Below the pieces are notes generated by a model. The model searched no databases. It was not told the origin of the DNA and saw nothing but the letters and a program-made list of their open reading frames with translations. The position numbers were made by a program, and so were the translations under genes. From positions 1 to 7,488 of the forward strand of contig CAZPPS010000054.1 of the NCBI GenBank assembly GCA_964588495.1: a stretch of DNA of 7,488 nt. The letters run 5' to 3'. The stretch's first letter is position 1, and each line of letters begins with the position of its first letter. The stretch is from CAVPKN01 sp964588495 (lineage in GTDB: Bacteria > Chlamydiota > Chlamydiia > Chlamydiales > JAAKFR01). Below, piece by piece: positions 1 to 5,888 of the stretch.

Positions 1-1669
1 CAACGTCTGCCGTCATGTACTCAATCTCATCTGTCACAACTCCATCACGGACTATGCGGTAAGGAGTTTCGATAAAGCCAAATTCGTTGATTTTGGCAAA
101 AGAGGAAAGAGATGTGATCAAACCGATGTTTGGACCTTCAGGTGTCTCAATCGGACAAATTCTTCCATAATGGCTCGCATGCACGTCGCGCACTTCAAAG
201 CCTGCCCGCTCTCTATTCAAACCACCAGGGCCCAAAGCGGAAAGACGTCTTTTGTGAGTCAGTTCTGCCACAGGGTTGGTTTGGTCCATAAATTGAGAGA
301 GCTGAGATCTTCCAAAAAAGTCTTTAAGAACACCAGCTAGCCCTTTTGCAGAGACGATTTTGCCCGGTGTCAAAGTATCGGATGAAAAATCAAAAAGATT
401 CATTCTTTCTTTGATGATTTTCTCCATTCTTGCCAAGCCAACACGGCACTGGTTCTGGATCAACTCACCCACAGAACGGACACGGCGGTTTGCCAAATGG
501 TCGATATCATCGACAGAGGCATTGTGATCGCCTGCTTTCAAAGCAATGACATATTTAAGAGCGCCAATGACATCTTCTTTACGAAGTGTCACAATGGAGA
601 GCATCTCGTCGTTTGTTTCAAAACCGAGCTTGCGGTTCAACTTGTAGCGGCCTACACGTCCAAGGTTATAACGTTTCGGATCAAAGAAAAGACGCATGAT
701 GACAGAACGTGCGTTTGAAAGTGTCGCAGGTTCACCTGGACGGATTTTGCGGTAAAAATCTTTCAGAGCAGTCTCGTAAGAGTCTGTCGGGTCTTTTGCA
801 AGCATTTTGATGACGGGATGGTTTTCATCGGCATCTTCTGCAATTTTTAAAGTATTATGTTTGGCATCCAGAATGCGCTTGAGCATGGCTGTGCTCAACT
901 TTTCCCCGGCTTTTCCATAAACAAGGCCACTTTCGACATCGGCCACATCTTGAGCCAGGATCTTGCCAACCAATTTGACAAAATCATTTTCGCTTTTGAT
1001 TTTGATTTCGGTCGTTTTGAAAAACTCTTCGATGATATCAGCATCGCTAGAATATCCTAAAGCGCGGATAAAGGTTGTTGCAAGAATTTTGCGCCGTCTT
1101 TTCTTCCGGTCGATGTAAATGTGGATTAAATCGTTAGCATCAAAAGCAGCTTCAAGCCAGCTCCCTCTGTAAGGAATAATGCGGAAAGCTGAAAGCATCA
1201 TCCCTTTCGGATGTCTTTCCTGCTCAAAGTTGATACCAGGTGAGCGGTGGAGCTGAGAGACAACAACTCTTTCGGCGCCATTGATAATAAAGGTCCCTTT
1301 TTCGGTCATGATGGGAATGGTTCCCATATAGACTTCTTCCTCTTTAATTCCTGTTTCATCTGTTAAGCGGAAACGGACTTTGAGAGTTACATTATAGGTG
1401 ATTCCACGGCGGATACACTCTTCAGGAGTGTATTTAGGCACACCGAGATTGTAAGAGAGGTATTCAAGGACTGTTTTTTCATCGTAGGATTTAATCGGAA
1501 AAATCTCATTGAATACTTCTTGCAAACCCACATCTTCCCGCTCTTCAGCGAATCGATCGGCTTGCAGAAATTGATTGTATGATTTTATCTGAACTTCGAT
1601 AAGGTTAGGAAGATCGATAATCTCTTCCTTCCGGGCGTTGCTGAGTCTTTCCGGACGTCTTTTTAGCAT
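1..1669 (-). CDS. rpoB: RNA polymerase beta subunit, amino-terminal part (partial)
   Basis: Encodes the beta subunit of DNA-directed RNA polymerase, part of the catalytic core with beta' and alpha. The frame is open from the ATG at 1669 to the left edge, giving 556 residues plus one base, somewhat under half of a full subunit. The start MLKRRPERLSNARKEEIIDLPNLI and the block MGTIPIMTEKGTFIINGAERVVVSQLHRSPG (about residues 115-145) are typical of RpoB. The rifampicin-binding cluster is present (FFGRSQLSQFMDQTNP, then THKRRLSALGPGG); D462, H472 and S477 match E. coli D516, H526 and S531, so the site looks like the sensitive type. It is followed by ERAGFEVRDVH and CPIETPEGPNIGL. A GGAG at 1680-1683, 10 bases upstream, supports the start. 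The gene follows rplL after 141 bases holding a hairpin and a GC-rich repeat. rpoC is expected beyond the left edge. Confidence 0.97.
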   Translation of the reverse strand, partial: MLKRRPERLSNARKEEIIDLPNLIEVQIKSYNQFLQADRFAEEREDVGLQEVFNEIFPIKSYDEKTVLEYLSYNLGVPKYTPEECIRRGITYNVTLKVRFRLTDETGIKEEEVYMGTIPIMTEKGTFIINGAERVVVSQLHRSPGINFEQERHPKGMMLSAFRIIPYRGSWLEAAFDANDLIHIYIDRKKRRRKILATTFIRALGYSSDADIIEEFFKTTEIKIKSENDFVKLVGKILAQDVADVESGLVYGKAGEKLSTAMLKRILDAKHNTLKIAEDADENHPVIKMLAKDPTDSYETALKDFYRKIRPGEPATLSNARSVIMRLFFDPKRYNLGRVGRYKLNRKLGFETNDEMLSIVTLRKEDVIGALKYVIALKAGDHNASVDDIDHLANRRVRSVGELIQNQCRVGLARMEKIIKERMNLFDFSSDTLTPGKIVSAKGLAGVLKDFFGRSQLSQFMDQTNPVAELTHKRRLSALGPGGLNRERAGFEVRDVHASHYGRICPIETPEGPNIGLITSLSSFAKINEFGFIETPYRIVRDGVVTDEIEYMTADV

Positions 1670-1709
1670 GTAATCTAAGCTCCAAGGTAATATTTTCGAC
1701 ACAAAATGA

Positions 1710-1740
1710 GTGCCCGAGCCTGCGCCCGTGCCTGTGCCCG
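1710..1740. repeat. GC-rich hexamer-type repeat tract (CCCGTG family), rplL-rpoB spacer
   Basis: A tract built from variants of CCCGTG (CCCGAG, CCTGCG, CCCGTG, CCTGTG, CCCG) on the plus strand stands out from the AT-rich spacer around it. The same composition recurs at 4481-4518 and, as two inverted arms, at 5889-5983. It lies between the rplL-rpoB hairpin and the rpoB ribosome binding site, so it would be in the rpoB leader RNA as GGGCAC-type repeats. No coding role is visible. Confidence 0.75.
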
Positions 1741-1758
1741 AATTTTAAAATAACAACA

Positions 1759-1785
1759 GCACAAGCCCCCTGGAGGGGCTTGTGC
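1759..1785 (-). terminator. Hairpin between rplL and rpoB, possible attenuator or processing site
   Basis: A perfect 11-base-pair stem (GCACAAGCCCC at 1759-1769 pairing with 1775-1785) closes a 5-base loop. In the transcript it is followed by a U-rich but interrupted stretch (TGTTGTTATTTTAAAATT), weaker than a standard intrinsic terminator. It begins 25 bases after the rplL stop. In E. coli the rplL-rpoB spacer holds an attenuator and an RNase III site that lower rpoB output relative to the ribosomal proteins. A partial terminator here would do the same, but this is inferred from position and structure only. Confidence 0.7.
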
Positions 1786-1810
1786 ATTCAACTGAATTTA
1801 TCTGAACTGC

Positions 1811-2200
1811 TTACAGGCCTTTTACAGTAGCCTTAGCACCAGCAGCTTCGATTTTCTTGGAAATATCTTCAGCTTCCGCTTTAGGGCAACTCTCTTTCAA
1901 GACTTTAGGCGCTCCTTCTACAATGTCTTTGGCTTCTTTCAGTCCAAGACCTGTAATTTCGCGAACGACTTTAATTGCGCCGATTTTCTTGTCAGCTGGA
2001 ACGCTTTCAAGAGTGACTCGGAACTCAGTGGACTCTACAGCAGCTTCTGCAGGTGCAGCAGCGCTTGGCATAGCCATTGCAACAGGAGCTGCAGCAGTTA
2101 CGCCCCAAGTCTCTTCAAGCAATGTTTTAAGCTTAGCAAGATCAGTTACTTTAAGGTTGCTGAGTGTTTGAACAATCTCTTCTAAATTTTGTGTTGTCAC
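1811..2200 (-). CDS. rplL: 50S ribosomal protein L7/L12
   Basis: Encodes the stalk protein L7/L12 (129 residues), which forms dimers on L10 and recruits EF-Tu, EF-G and other GTPase factors to the ribosome. The amino-terminal dimerisation part (about 1-33) is followed by an Ala/Pro/Met-rich hinge (about 34-55) and the globular carboxy-terminal domain (about 57-129). That domain carries the hallmark KKIGAIKVVREITGLGLKEAK and ends in GAKATVKGL. The start codon is GTG, preceded by AGAGGT at 2209-2214 with 8 bases between. No better ATG exists, because the amino terminus matches the family from this point. The gene lies 35 AT-rich bases after rplJ. A cysteine at residue 105 is unusual in this generally cysteine-poor protein, but the length and domains are normal. 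Confidence 0.97.
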   Translation of the reverse strand: MTTQNLEEIVQTLSNLKVTDLAKLKTLLEETWGVTAAAPVAMAMPSAAAPAEAAVESTEFRVTLESVPADKKIGAIKVVREITGLGLKEAKDIVEGAPKVLKESCPKAEAEDISKKIEAAGAKATVKGL

Positions 2201-2208
2201 GGTTAAAT

Positions 2209-2214
2209 ACCTCT
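2209..2214 (-). promoter_or_regulatory. Ribosome binding site deciding the GTG start of rplL
   Basis: AGAGGT on the minus strand lies 8 bases before the GTG at 2200. It supports this non-ATG start for the most abundant ribosomal protein of the cluster. Confidence 0.7.
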
Positions 2215-2235
2215 GTTTAGATTAAATATAAATTT

Positions 2236-2748
2236 TTAGCCTTGTTTGCCCTTTTCCTCTAGACAATAGAGGACGCCGGTAAGGACAGCCTGGATGACTT
2301 GAGCAGTCTGAGCCATTGGTGCTTCGAAAAGACCAAGCAGTTGAGCACGCATCTCTGGAAGAGCTGGCAATTTCGCAATTGCTTCCACATCTTCAGCGCC
2401 GAGAAGGCTTCCTTCAACTTGCCCACCCAGTACAGTTACAGCTTTGTCGTTATCTTCGCCGAATTTAACAGCTTGTTTGATAACAGGCGTCGTATCGTCA
2501 GTTGCAAAAACAATCCCAACATGTCCTGACAACATTTTGGCATCAATTTGTATTCCTACAGTTTCAGCAGCTTTGATGAAGACCCGTTTTCTGACAACCT
2601 CAAACTCTCCACCCACTTCAGCCATCTTATCACGGAATTGACGTGCGCGGGCTGCAGTAAAATTTTGATAGTTCAGGGCGACAAAACCTTTAGATTCCTC
2701 GATTTTCTCTTTAACCTCATCGAGGAGCAGTTGCTTTTCTTCTCTCAT
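2236..2748 (-). CDS. rplJ: 50S ribosomal protein L10
   Basis: Encodes L10 (170 residues), which anchors the L7/L12 dimers to 23S rRNA at the base of the ribosomal stalk. It has the usual length. The amino-terminal part contains SKGFVALNYQNFTAARARQFRDKM (about 19-42) and the region leading to RKRVFIKAAE. The carboxy-terminal part, after PALPEMRAQLLGLFEAP, is a helix (about 145-165) of the type that binds L7/L12 dimers. The ATG follows the rplA stop by only 9 bases, and a GGGGAG directly after that stop acts as ribosome binding site, so translation is probably coupled to rplA. In other bacteria the L10-L7/L12 complex represses its own mRNA leader; no such leader is obvious here because the gap to rplA is so short. 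Confidence 0.97.
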   Translation of the reverse strand: MREEKQLLLDEVKEKIEESKGFVALNYQNFTAARARQFRDKMAEVGGEFEVVRKRVFIKAAETVGIQIDAKMLSGHVGIVFATDDTTPVIKQAVKFGEDNDKAVTVLGGQVEGSLLGAEDVEAIAKLPALPEMRAQLLGLFEAPMAQTAQVIQAVLTGVLYCLEEKGKQG

Positions 2749-2757
2749 GTTACTCCC

Positions 2758-3456
2758 CTATGTTGCTGGAATTTCTGAACGGTCAATCTTAAGGCCTGGA
2801 CCCATCGTCGAAGATAAGACGATAGAAACAATGTATTGTCCTTTCGCAGACGCAGGCTTTGCGCGTACAATCGCAGCAAGAAGGGCGTTGATGTTATCTA
2901 CAAGGGCTTCTTTGGAAAATGAAAGTTTTCCAACGCCGTTATTGGCAACACCATGTTTATCGAGCTTGAATTCGATTTTACCTTTCTTGATTTCCTGGAT
3001 AGCTGTTGCCACATCAGTTGTAACAGTTCCGGCTTTTGGCGTCGGCATAAGCCCTCTTGGACCTAATACCTTACCCAGTTTTCCAACCTCCCGCATCATA
3101 TCAGGTGTAGAAATCACAACATCAAAATCTGTCCAGCCCCCTTTGACTTTCTCAAAGAGCTCATCGCTGCCTGCGTAGTCAGCGCCCGCATTGAGCGCTT
3201 CCTGGATTTTTTCTCCAGCAGCAAAAACTAAGACAGATCTGGTTTTGCCTGTTCCGTTCGGTAATGAAACAGTTCCTCGCACCTGTTGATCAGATTTTTT
3301 AGGGTCGACTCCCATTTTAATGGAAACATCAACTGTCTGATCAAATTTTACGGAAGGGCACTTTTGCAAAATAGCGACTGCTTCGTCCAGTGTATAACTT
3401 TTGGCAAGTTCTACCTGGGAGTCAATCTCCCGAATGCGTTTACTTCTTCGTGCCAT
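2758..3456 (-). CDS. rplA: 50S ribosomal protein L1
   Basis: Encodes L1 (232 residues, a standard length), which binds 23S rRNA helices 76-78, forms the mobile L1 stalk and helps release deacylated tRNA. The start MARRSKRIREI resembles the family start. The L1 signature is at about 121-140 (MREVGKLGKVLGPRGLMPTP), and the conserved RNA-binding TMGPGLKID is at 217-225. In many bacteria L1 also represses translation of the rplK-rplA mRNA by binding the rplK leader. Here rplK is 484 bases upstream instead of directly adjacent, so rplA would be less tightly coupled to rplK translation. An AGAAGG lies upstream of the ATG at a longish distance (about 13-14 bases), which may mean weaker initiation. 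rplJ follows after 9 bases. Confidence 0.98.
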   Translation of the reverse strand: MARRSKRIREIDSQVELAKSYTLDEAVAILQKCPSVKFDQTVDVSIKMGVDPKKSDQQVRGTVSLPNGTGKTRSVLVFAAGEKIQEALNAGADYAGSDELFEKVKGGWTDFDVVISTPDMMREVGKLGKVLGPRGLMPTPKAGTVTTDVATAIQEIKKGKIEFKLDKHGVANNGVGKLSFSKEALVDNINALLAAIVRAKPASAKGQYIVSIVLSSTMGPGLKIDRSEIPAT

Positions 3457-3486
3457 AATTTATGATTTATCCTTCTCGTTTACTAA

Positions 3487-3952
3487 GCTATACTTGCCCA
3501 CTCGCTTTGAGACTCTGTTATTTTCACCACAGAGAACTGAAAGAAAATGAACTGTTTACTTTTTGTAGCTAATCAAATTTGGCATTTATGCTCTTTGCCC
3601 CTAATGGCTTTGTGCCACAAAGTGCTTTAGAGGCTTAAAGGCCAGAATAGCTACTCCTTTAGGCTACTTGACCCTTCATGTGTTTTTGGTTAGGTCTCTA
3701 TTTTTTAAACACAGAGACACAAACAATACAGAGAAGGGCTCGTAGTTTGCTTTTTTGGCTATCTGATCTCTCATGTGTTTTTGGTTAGCCCTCCGTTTTT
3801 TAAACACAAAGACACAAAGAACACCGAGGAAAGATCAATAGTTTATTCTTTTCGCTATTCGCCTTCCTTATGTGTTCCTAAAGAGCCTTTTGTTTTTTTA
3901 ACCAAAGAGCCCAGAATTCACATAGAGAAGGATTAATAGTTTACTCGTTTTC
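3487..3952. repeat. Degenerate tandem array, about five units of 95 bases, filling the rplK-rplA spacer
   Basis: Plus-strand units beginning GCTA start at 3487, 3568, 3663, 3758 and 3854, with lengths of 81, 95, 95, 96 and 99 bases. Units 3663-3757 and 3758-3853 are clearly related: an 18-base block TCATGTGTTTTTGGTTAG is identical at 3676 and 3771, and TTTTTTAAACACA recurs at 3701 and 3796. The unit at 3854-3952 keeps ATGTGTT, a T-run followed by AACCAAAGAG, and the AGTTTACTCG end. The units at 3487 and 3568 are much more diverged and rest partly on the spacing. The CACAGAGACACAAA core resembles the elements at 4789-4962. The rest of the 3457-3940 spacer holds no gene or clear promoter. The array overlaps the last 12 bases of rplK. 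Confidence 0.75.
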
Positions 3953-4375
3953 CTCTTCGACGTCAATTCCCATGCTGCGGGCAGTTCCACGAATCATCTG
4001 TTTTGCAGCACGTGTATTGCGCACGCCCATGTCTGAGTATTTATTTTTCGCAATCTCTTCTACCTGAACCAGAGTTAATTTGCCAACCTTATCGCGGTTG
4101 GGCGTTTTTGAACCCGATTCGATACCGATTGCCTTTTTAATCATGTTGGCAACAGGAGGTTGCTTCGTGATAAAAGTGAAGCTCTTATCTGCATAGACGG
4201 TAATCTCTACAGGAAGAATATCACCTGCTTTATCCTGGGTTTTCGCATTAAAGTCTTTGCAAAAAGCCATAATGTTGACGCCAGCAGCACCAAGCGCCGG
4301 ACCAATAGGAGGTGCCGGGTTCGCTTTCCCTGCGGGAATTTGCAGTTTAATAATTTTTACGACTTTTTTAGCCAT
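3941..4375 (-). CDS. rplK: 50S ribosomal protein L11
   Basis: Encodes L11 (144 residues), which binds the GTPase-associated centre of 23S rRNA with L10 and L7/L12 and takes part in factor-dependent GTP hydrolysis. The amino-terminal domain has the proline-rich PAGKANPAPPIGPALG (14-29), including the prolines at 23 and 26 that contact thiostrepton in the family. The carboxy-terminal rRNA-binding domain ends in the signature MIRGTARSMGIDVE (127-140). AAAGGA upstream of the ATG and the strong promoter at 4428-4456 support this start and suggest that the gene opens its own transcription unit. It is separated from nusG by 667 bases and from rplA by 484 bases, whereas both are usually close neighbours. 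The final codons (E-N-E-stop) fall within the tandem array that follows. Confidence 0.98.
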   Translation of the reverse strand: MAKKVVKIIKLQIPAGKANPAPPIGPALGAAGVNIMAFCKDFNAKTQDKAGDILPVEITVYADKSFTFITKQPPVANMIKKAIGIESGSKTPNRDKVGKLTLVQVEEIAKNKYSDMGVRNTRAAKQMIRGTARSMGIDVEEENE

Positions 4376-4427
4376 GATGATTATCCTTTAGGATTGAATT
4401 ACAGAGTTAGAGGCAGTAAAGCAGGCC

Positions 4428-4456
4428 ATTATAAGAGTCAGCCTATTTTTCAGCAA
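4428..4456 (-). promoter_or_regulatory. Predicted vegetative-sigma promoter for rplK and the genes after it
   Basis: On the minus strand TTGCTG (4451-4456) and a perfect TATAAT (4428-4433) are separated by exactly 17 bases. Transcription would start near 4421, giving a leader of about 46 bases before the rplK ATG. This is the best promoter-like sequence I see in the window, and it is where an independent rplK-rplA-rplJ-rplL-rpoB unit would need one. A hairpin (4454-4475) overlaps part of the -35 hexamer. The prediction is from sequence only. Confidence 0.75.
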
Positions 4457-4475
4457 TAACCATTTTTTGTTATTG
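4454..4475. repeat. Small inverted repeat overlapping the rplK promoter -35 box
   Basis: CAATAAC (4454-4460) and GTTATTG (4469-4475) form a perfect 7-base-pair dyad with an 8-base spacer that is mostly T. It covers half of the -35 hexamer. It could be an operator-like dyad or a weak hairpin in read-through RNA from nusG. No proper U-tract follows on the minus strand, so it is not a standard terminator. Confidence 0.45.
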
Positions 4476-4480
4476 AATTT

Positions 4481-4518
4481 CCCGCCCGTGCCCCTGCCCG
4501 TGCACCTGCCCTCGCCCG
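4481..4518. repeat. GC-rich hexamer-type repeat tract (CCCGTG family), nusG-rplK spacer
   Basis: A run of CCCGCC, CGTGCC, CCTGCC, CGTGCA, CCTGCC and CTCGCC variants on the plus strand belongs to the same family as 1710-1740 and 5889-5983. It lies just upstream of the rplK promoter region in an AT-rich setting. Confidence 0.75.
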
Positions 4519-4620
4519 ATTTTATCCCAAACGTTGGCTACGTGCCAGTCTGAGGACCATTATTAAACACGAAGCGAGTCAGGGCTATCGCCCCCCCTAC
4601 CGGGAAATAACAAAATGTCT
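4519..4620. other. Unassigned spacer segment with a run of seven C
   Basis: This 102-base part of the nusG-rplK spacer shows no reading frame, tRNA or clear inverted repeat. It is more mixed in composition than the repeats on either side and contains a run of seven C at 4591-4597. It could be a relic of the original spacer or a piece of another dispersed repeat. Confidence 0.4.
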
Positions 4621-4624
4621 TTTA

Positions 4625-4732
4625 TTTCTCTCTCTGCGTCCTCTGCGCCTCTGCGTTTTTCAAAGTTTGCGTGAATCAAGTTTGTGAACTCATTTTAAAA
4701 ACGCAGAGGCGCAGAGGACTCAGAGAGAGAAA
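4625..4732. repeat. Long inverted repeat, 36-base arms with one mismatch (GCAGAGG type)
   Basis: The arm at 4625-4660 is the reverse complement of 4697-4732 with a single mismatch, around a 36-base spacer. The core is CGCAGAGGCGCAGAGGAC, with a CT/GA-rich outer end and a T5/A5 inner end. I remember similar GCAGAGGCGCAGAG repeats from many unrelated environmental bacterial genomes, so this looks like a dispersed palindromic element rather than a gene. As RNA it would fold into a very strong hairpin on either strand and could separate nusG transcripts from rplK. Confidence 0.85.
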
Positions 4733-4788
4733 ATGTATTATATTTTTGATTCACAACTATTTGAAACAAGTTATTGAGGAGACGCAAT

Positions 4789-4962
4789 GATACAAAGACT
4801 CAAAGAAATAAGAATATTTTTCTCTGTGCTCTCTCTGGTTTTATAAAATCCACGAAAGATGTTTTATATAAAGTTTCAAAGATAAATAAAAAACCACAGA
4901 GGACACAGAGCACACAGAGAAAAGAAAATAATATATCCCTATCTCTTTTTGTCTTTGTGCTT
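4789..4962. repeat. Imperfect long inverted repeat of the CACAGAG/CAAAGAC type
   Basis: The left arm (about 4789-4844: ACAAAGACTCAAAGAAATAAG, then TTTTCTCTGTGCTCTCTCTGG) is matched in inverted order by the right arm (about 4883-4962: AACCACAGAGGACACAGAG, then a T/A-rich part and TTTTTGTCTTTGTGC). The arms differ in length because of several small gaps, so the element looks like a decayed palindrome. CCACGAA also occurs twice, at about 4851 and 4969. The CACAGAG core links it to the rplK-rplA tandem array. Confidence 0.7.
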
Positions 4963-5042
4963 AAAATACCACGAAGGCTTGATACTCAAATGTGGGAGGC
5001 ACAAAATCGGACGCCGACACGGTCACGCACGGATAGAAAAGA

Positions 5043-5585
5043 CTAACCCTCGACTTCGGGACCCACTTCCTCGACTTGCCAGAACTCAAGGTCATCAACA
5101 CGCGTATCACGGCCAAAAATGGAGACTATTACGCTCAAGCGCCCTTTCTCTTGGTAAACCTCGAGAACTGTTCCAATAAAGTTGACAAAGACACCATCAT
5201 TGATTTTGACTCTGTCGCCCGGCTCAATTTTGTGTTTTTGGGTAACGCCAGATTTTTTCTCTTCAAGTTCTTTTAAGATACTATTGACTTCATGTTCTGT
5301 CAGAGAAGTTGGCTTTTCTCCCCCAAGAAATTCAATAACCCCTGGCGTATTTTTAACATATTGCCATGTATCGTCGGTCAGATTCATTTTGATTAGGACA
5401 TAACCTGGCCAAATCCGCTTTTCAGAAATCTTTTGCTCACCTTTTTTGACCTCCATCACATTTTCGGTCGGAAGCAAAATTTCTTCAATTAAGTCAGCAA
5501 CACCTGCCGATTCCCGAAATTCCTCAAGAGCTTTTTTAACTTTTTTTTCTTGAGCCGTAAAAACTTGAACAACGTACCATTTCAT
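5043..5585 (-). CDS. nusG: Transcription termination/antitermination factor NusG
   Basis: Encodes NusG (180 residues, usual length), which binds the RNA polymerase clamp, suppresses pausing and links polymerase to Rho or to the ribosome through S10. The NGN domain (about 1-110) begins MKWYVVQVFTAQEKKV and contains WPGYVLIKM (59-67) and TPGVIEFLG (80-88). A KOW domain follows a short linker (EPGDRVKINDGVFVNFIGTV, 121-140) and ends with GRDTRVDDLEFWQVEEV (158-174). The ATG lies 6 bases after the secE stop, so the pair is probably translationally coupled, with only a weak GGG-type ribosome binding site. Downstream the usual rplK neighbour is displaced by 667 bases of repeats. Confidence 0.97.
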   Translation of the reverse strand: MKWYVVQVFTAQEKKVKKALEEFRESAGVADLIEEILLPTENVMEVKKGEQKISEKRIWPGYVLIKMNLTDDTWQYVKNTPGVIEFLGGEKPTSLTEHEVNSILKELEEKKSGVTQKHKIEPGDRVKINDGVFVNFIGTVLEVYQEKGRLSVIVSIFGRDTRVDDLEFWQVEEVGPEVEG

Positions 5586-5591
5586 TGAAAT

Positions 5592-5867
5592 TTACCCAGT
5601 AATAAACTTGACAAGGAGGTTGATTAGAGAGAGGAAGCCCTGTATAACCAGATCTGCGAAGTAGATAAAAAGACCAAAAAGTGCGCAGCTGATGAGAACA
5701 ATTTTTGTATAGCTTTTCAGCTCATCTTTTGTTGTCCATTCAACTTTTTTTAACTCTTGTTTAACTTCACCGACAAAGGCGATCACCTTTTTTCCGTCGG
5801 CTTTGTTGTACGCACGCGCAGAGCCGCCTTTTTTTACATCCATTCCTTGAACCCGTTCCCCGTTCAT
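5592..5867 (-). CDS. secE: Preprotein translocase subunit SecE
   Basis: Encodes SecE (91 residues from this start), the small membrane subunit that clamps SecY in the Sec translocon. The conserved cytoplasmic segment EVKQELKKVEWTTKDEL (34-50) precedes one hydrophobic segment (about 55-85, with IVLISCALFGLFIYFADLVI), as in single-span SecE proteins. I chose the ATG at 5867 because AAGAAGG lies 10 bases upstream. A frame open to 5981 would add 38 residues (MPVPVPVP..., then GHGHRHGHGHG) that are only the translation of a GC-rich DNA repeat. The ATG at 5843 is another possible start but has AAGGA directly against it. The position between tRNA-Trp and nusG is the standard one. Confidence 0.93.
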   Translation of the reverse strand: MNGERVQGMDVKKGGSARAYNKADGKKVIAFVGEVKQELKKVEWTTKDELKSYTKIVLISCALFGLFIYFADLVIQGFLSLINLLVKFITG

Positions 5868-5877
5868 AAGATAATTG

Positions 5878-5884
5878 CCTTCTT
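5878..5884 (-). promoter_or_regulatory. Ribosome binding site deciding the secE start
   Basis: AAGAAGG on the minus strand lies 10 bases before the ATG at 5867 and immediately after the GC-rich hairpin. It supports the 91-residue form of SecE over the longer repeat-encoded form. Confidence 0.6.
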
Positions 5885-5888
5885 TAAA

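Noticed and set aside
249..300. Rifampicin resistance change in rpoB
   Set aside because: The three main contact positions are D462, H472 and S477, the same residues as in sensitive E. coli.
497..718. Plus-strand frames inside rpoB (also 857-1060)
   Set aside because: The opposite frame is unmistakable RpoB, so these are antisense shadows.
1605..1787. A 60-codon minus-strand frame between rplL and rpoB
   Set aside because: It overlaps the rpoB start in another frame and is made of the hairpin and the GC-rich repeat. No family is recognisable.
3487..3952. Possible CRISPR array
   Set aside because: The whole 95-base unit is repeated and diverged. There are no short identical repeats separated by unique spacers of constant length, and no cas genes.
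4376..4427. L1-binding leader or riboswitch in the rplK 5' region
   Set aside because: L1 control is known from other bacteria, but I could not see a convincing L1-site fold in the short leader of about 46 bases.
4625..4962. Insertion sequence
   Set aside because: The inverted repeats suggest a palindromic element, but there is no transposase frame between or beside them.
4774..5046. A 90-codon plus-strand frame in the nusG-rplK spacer
   Set aside because: It reads through the CACAGAG palindrome and translates to low-complexity KPQRTQSTQRKE-type sequence, a common artefact of such repeats. It has no recognisable domain and runs opposite to every gene here.
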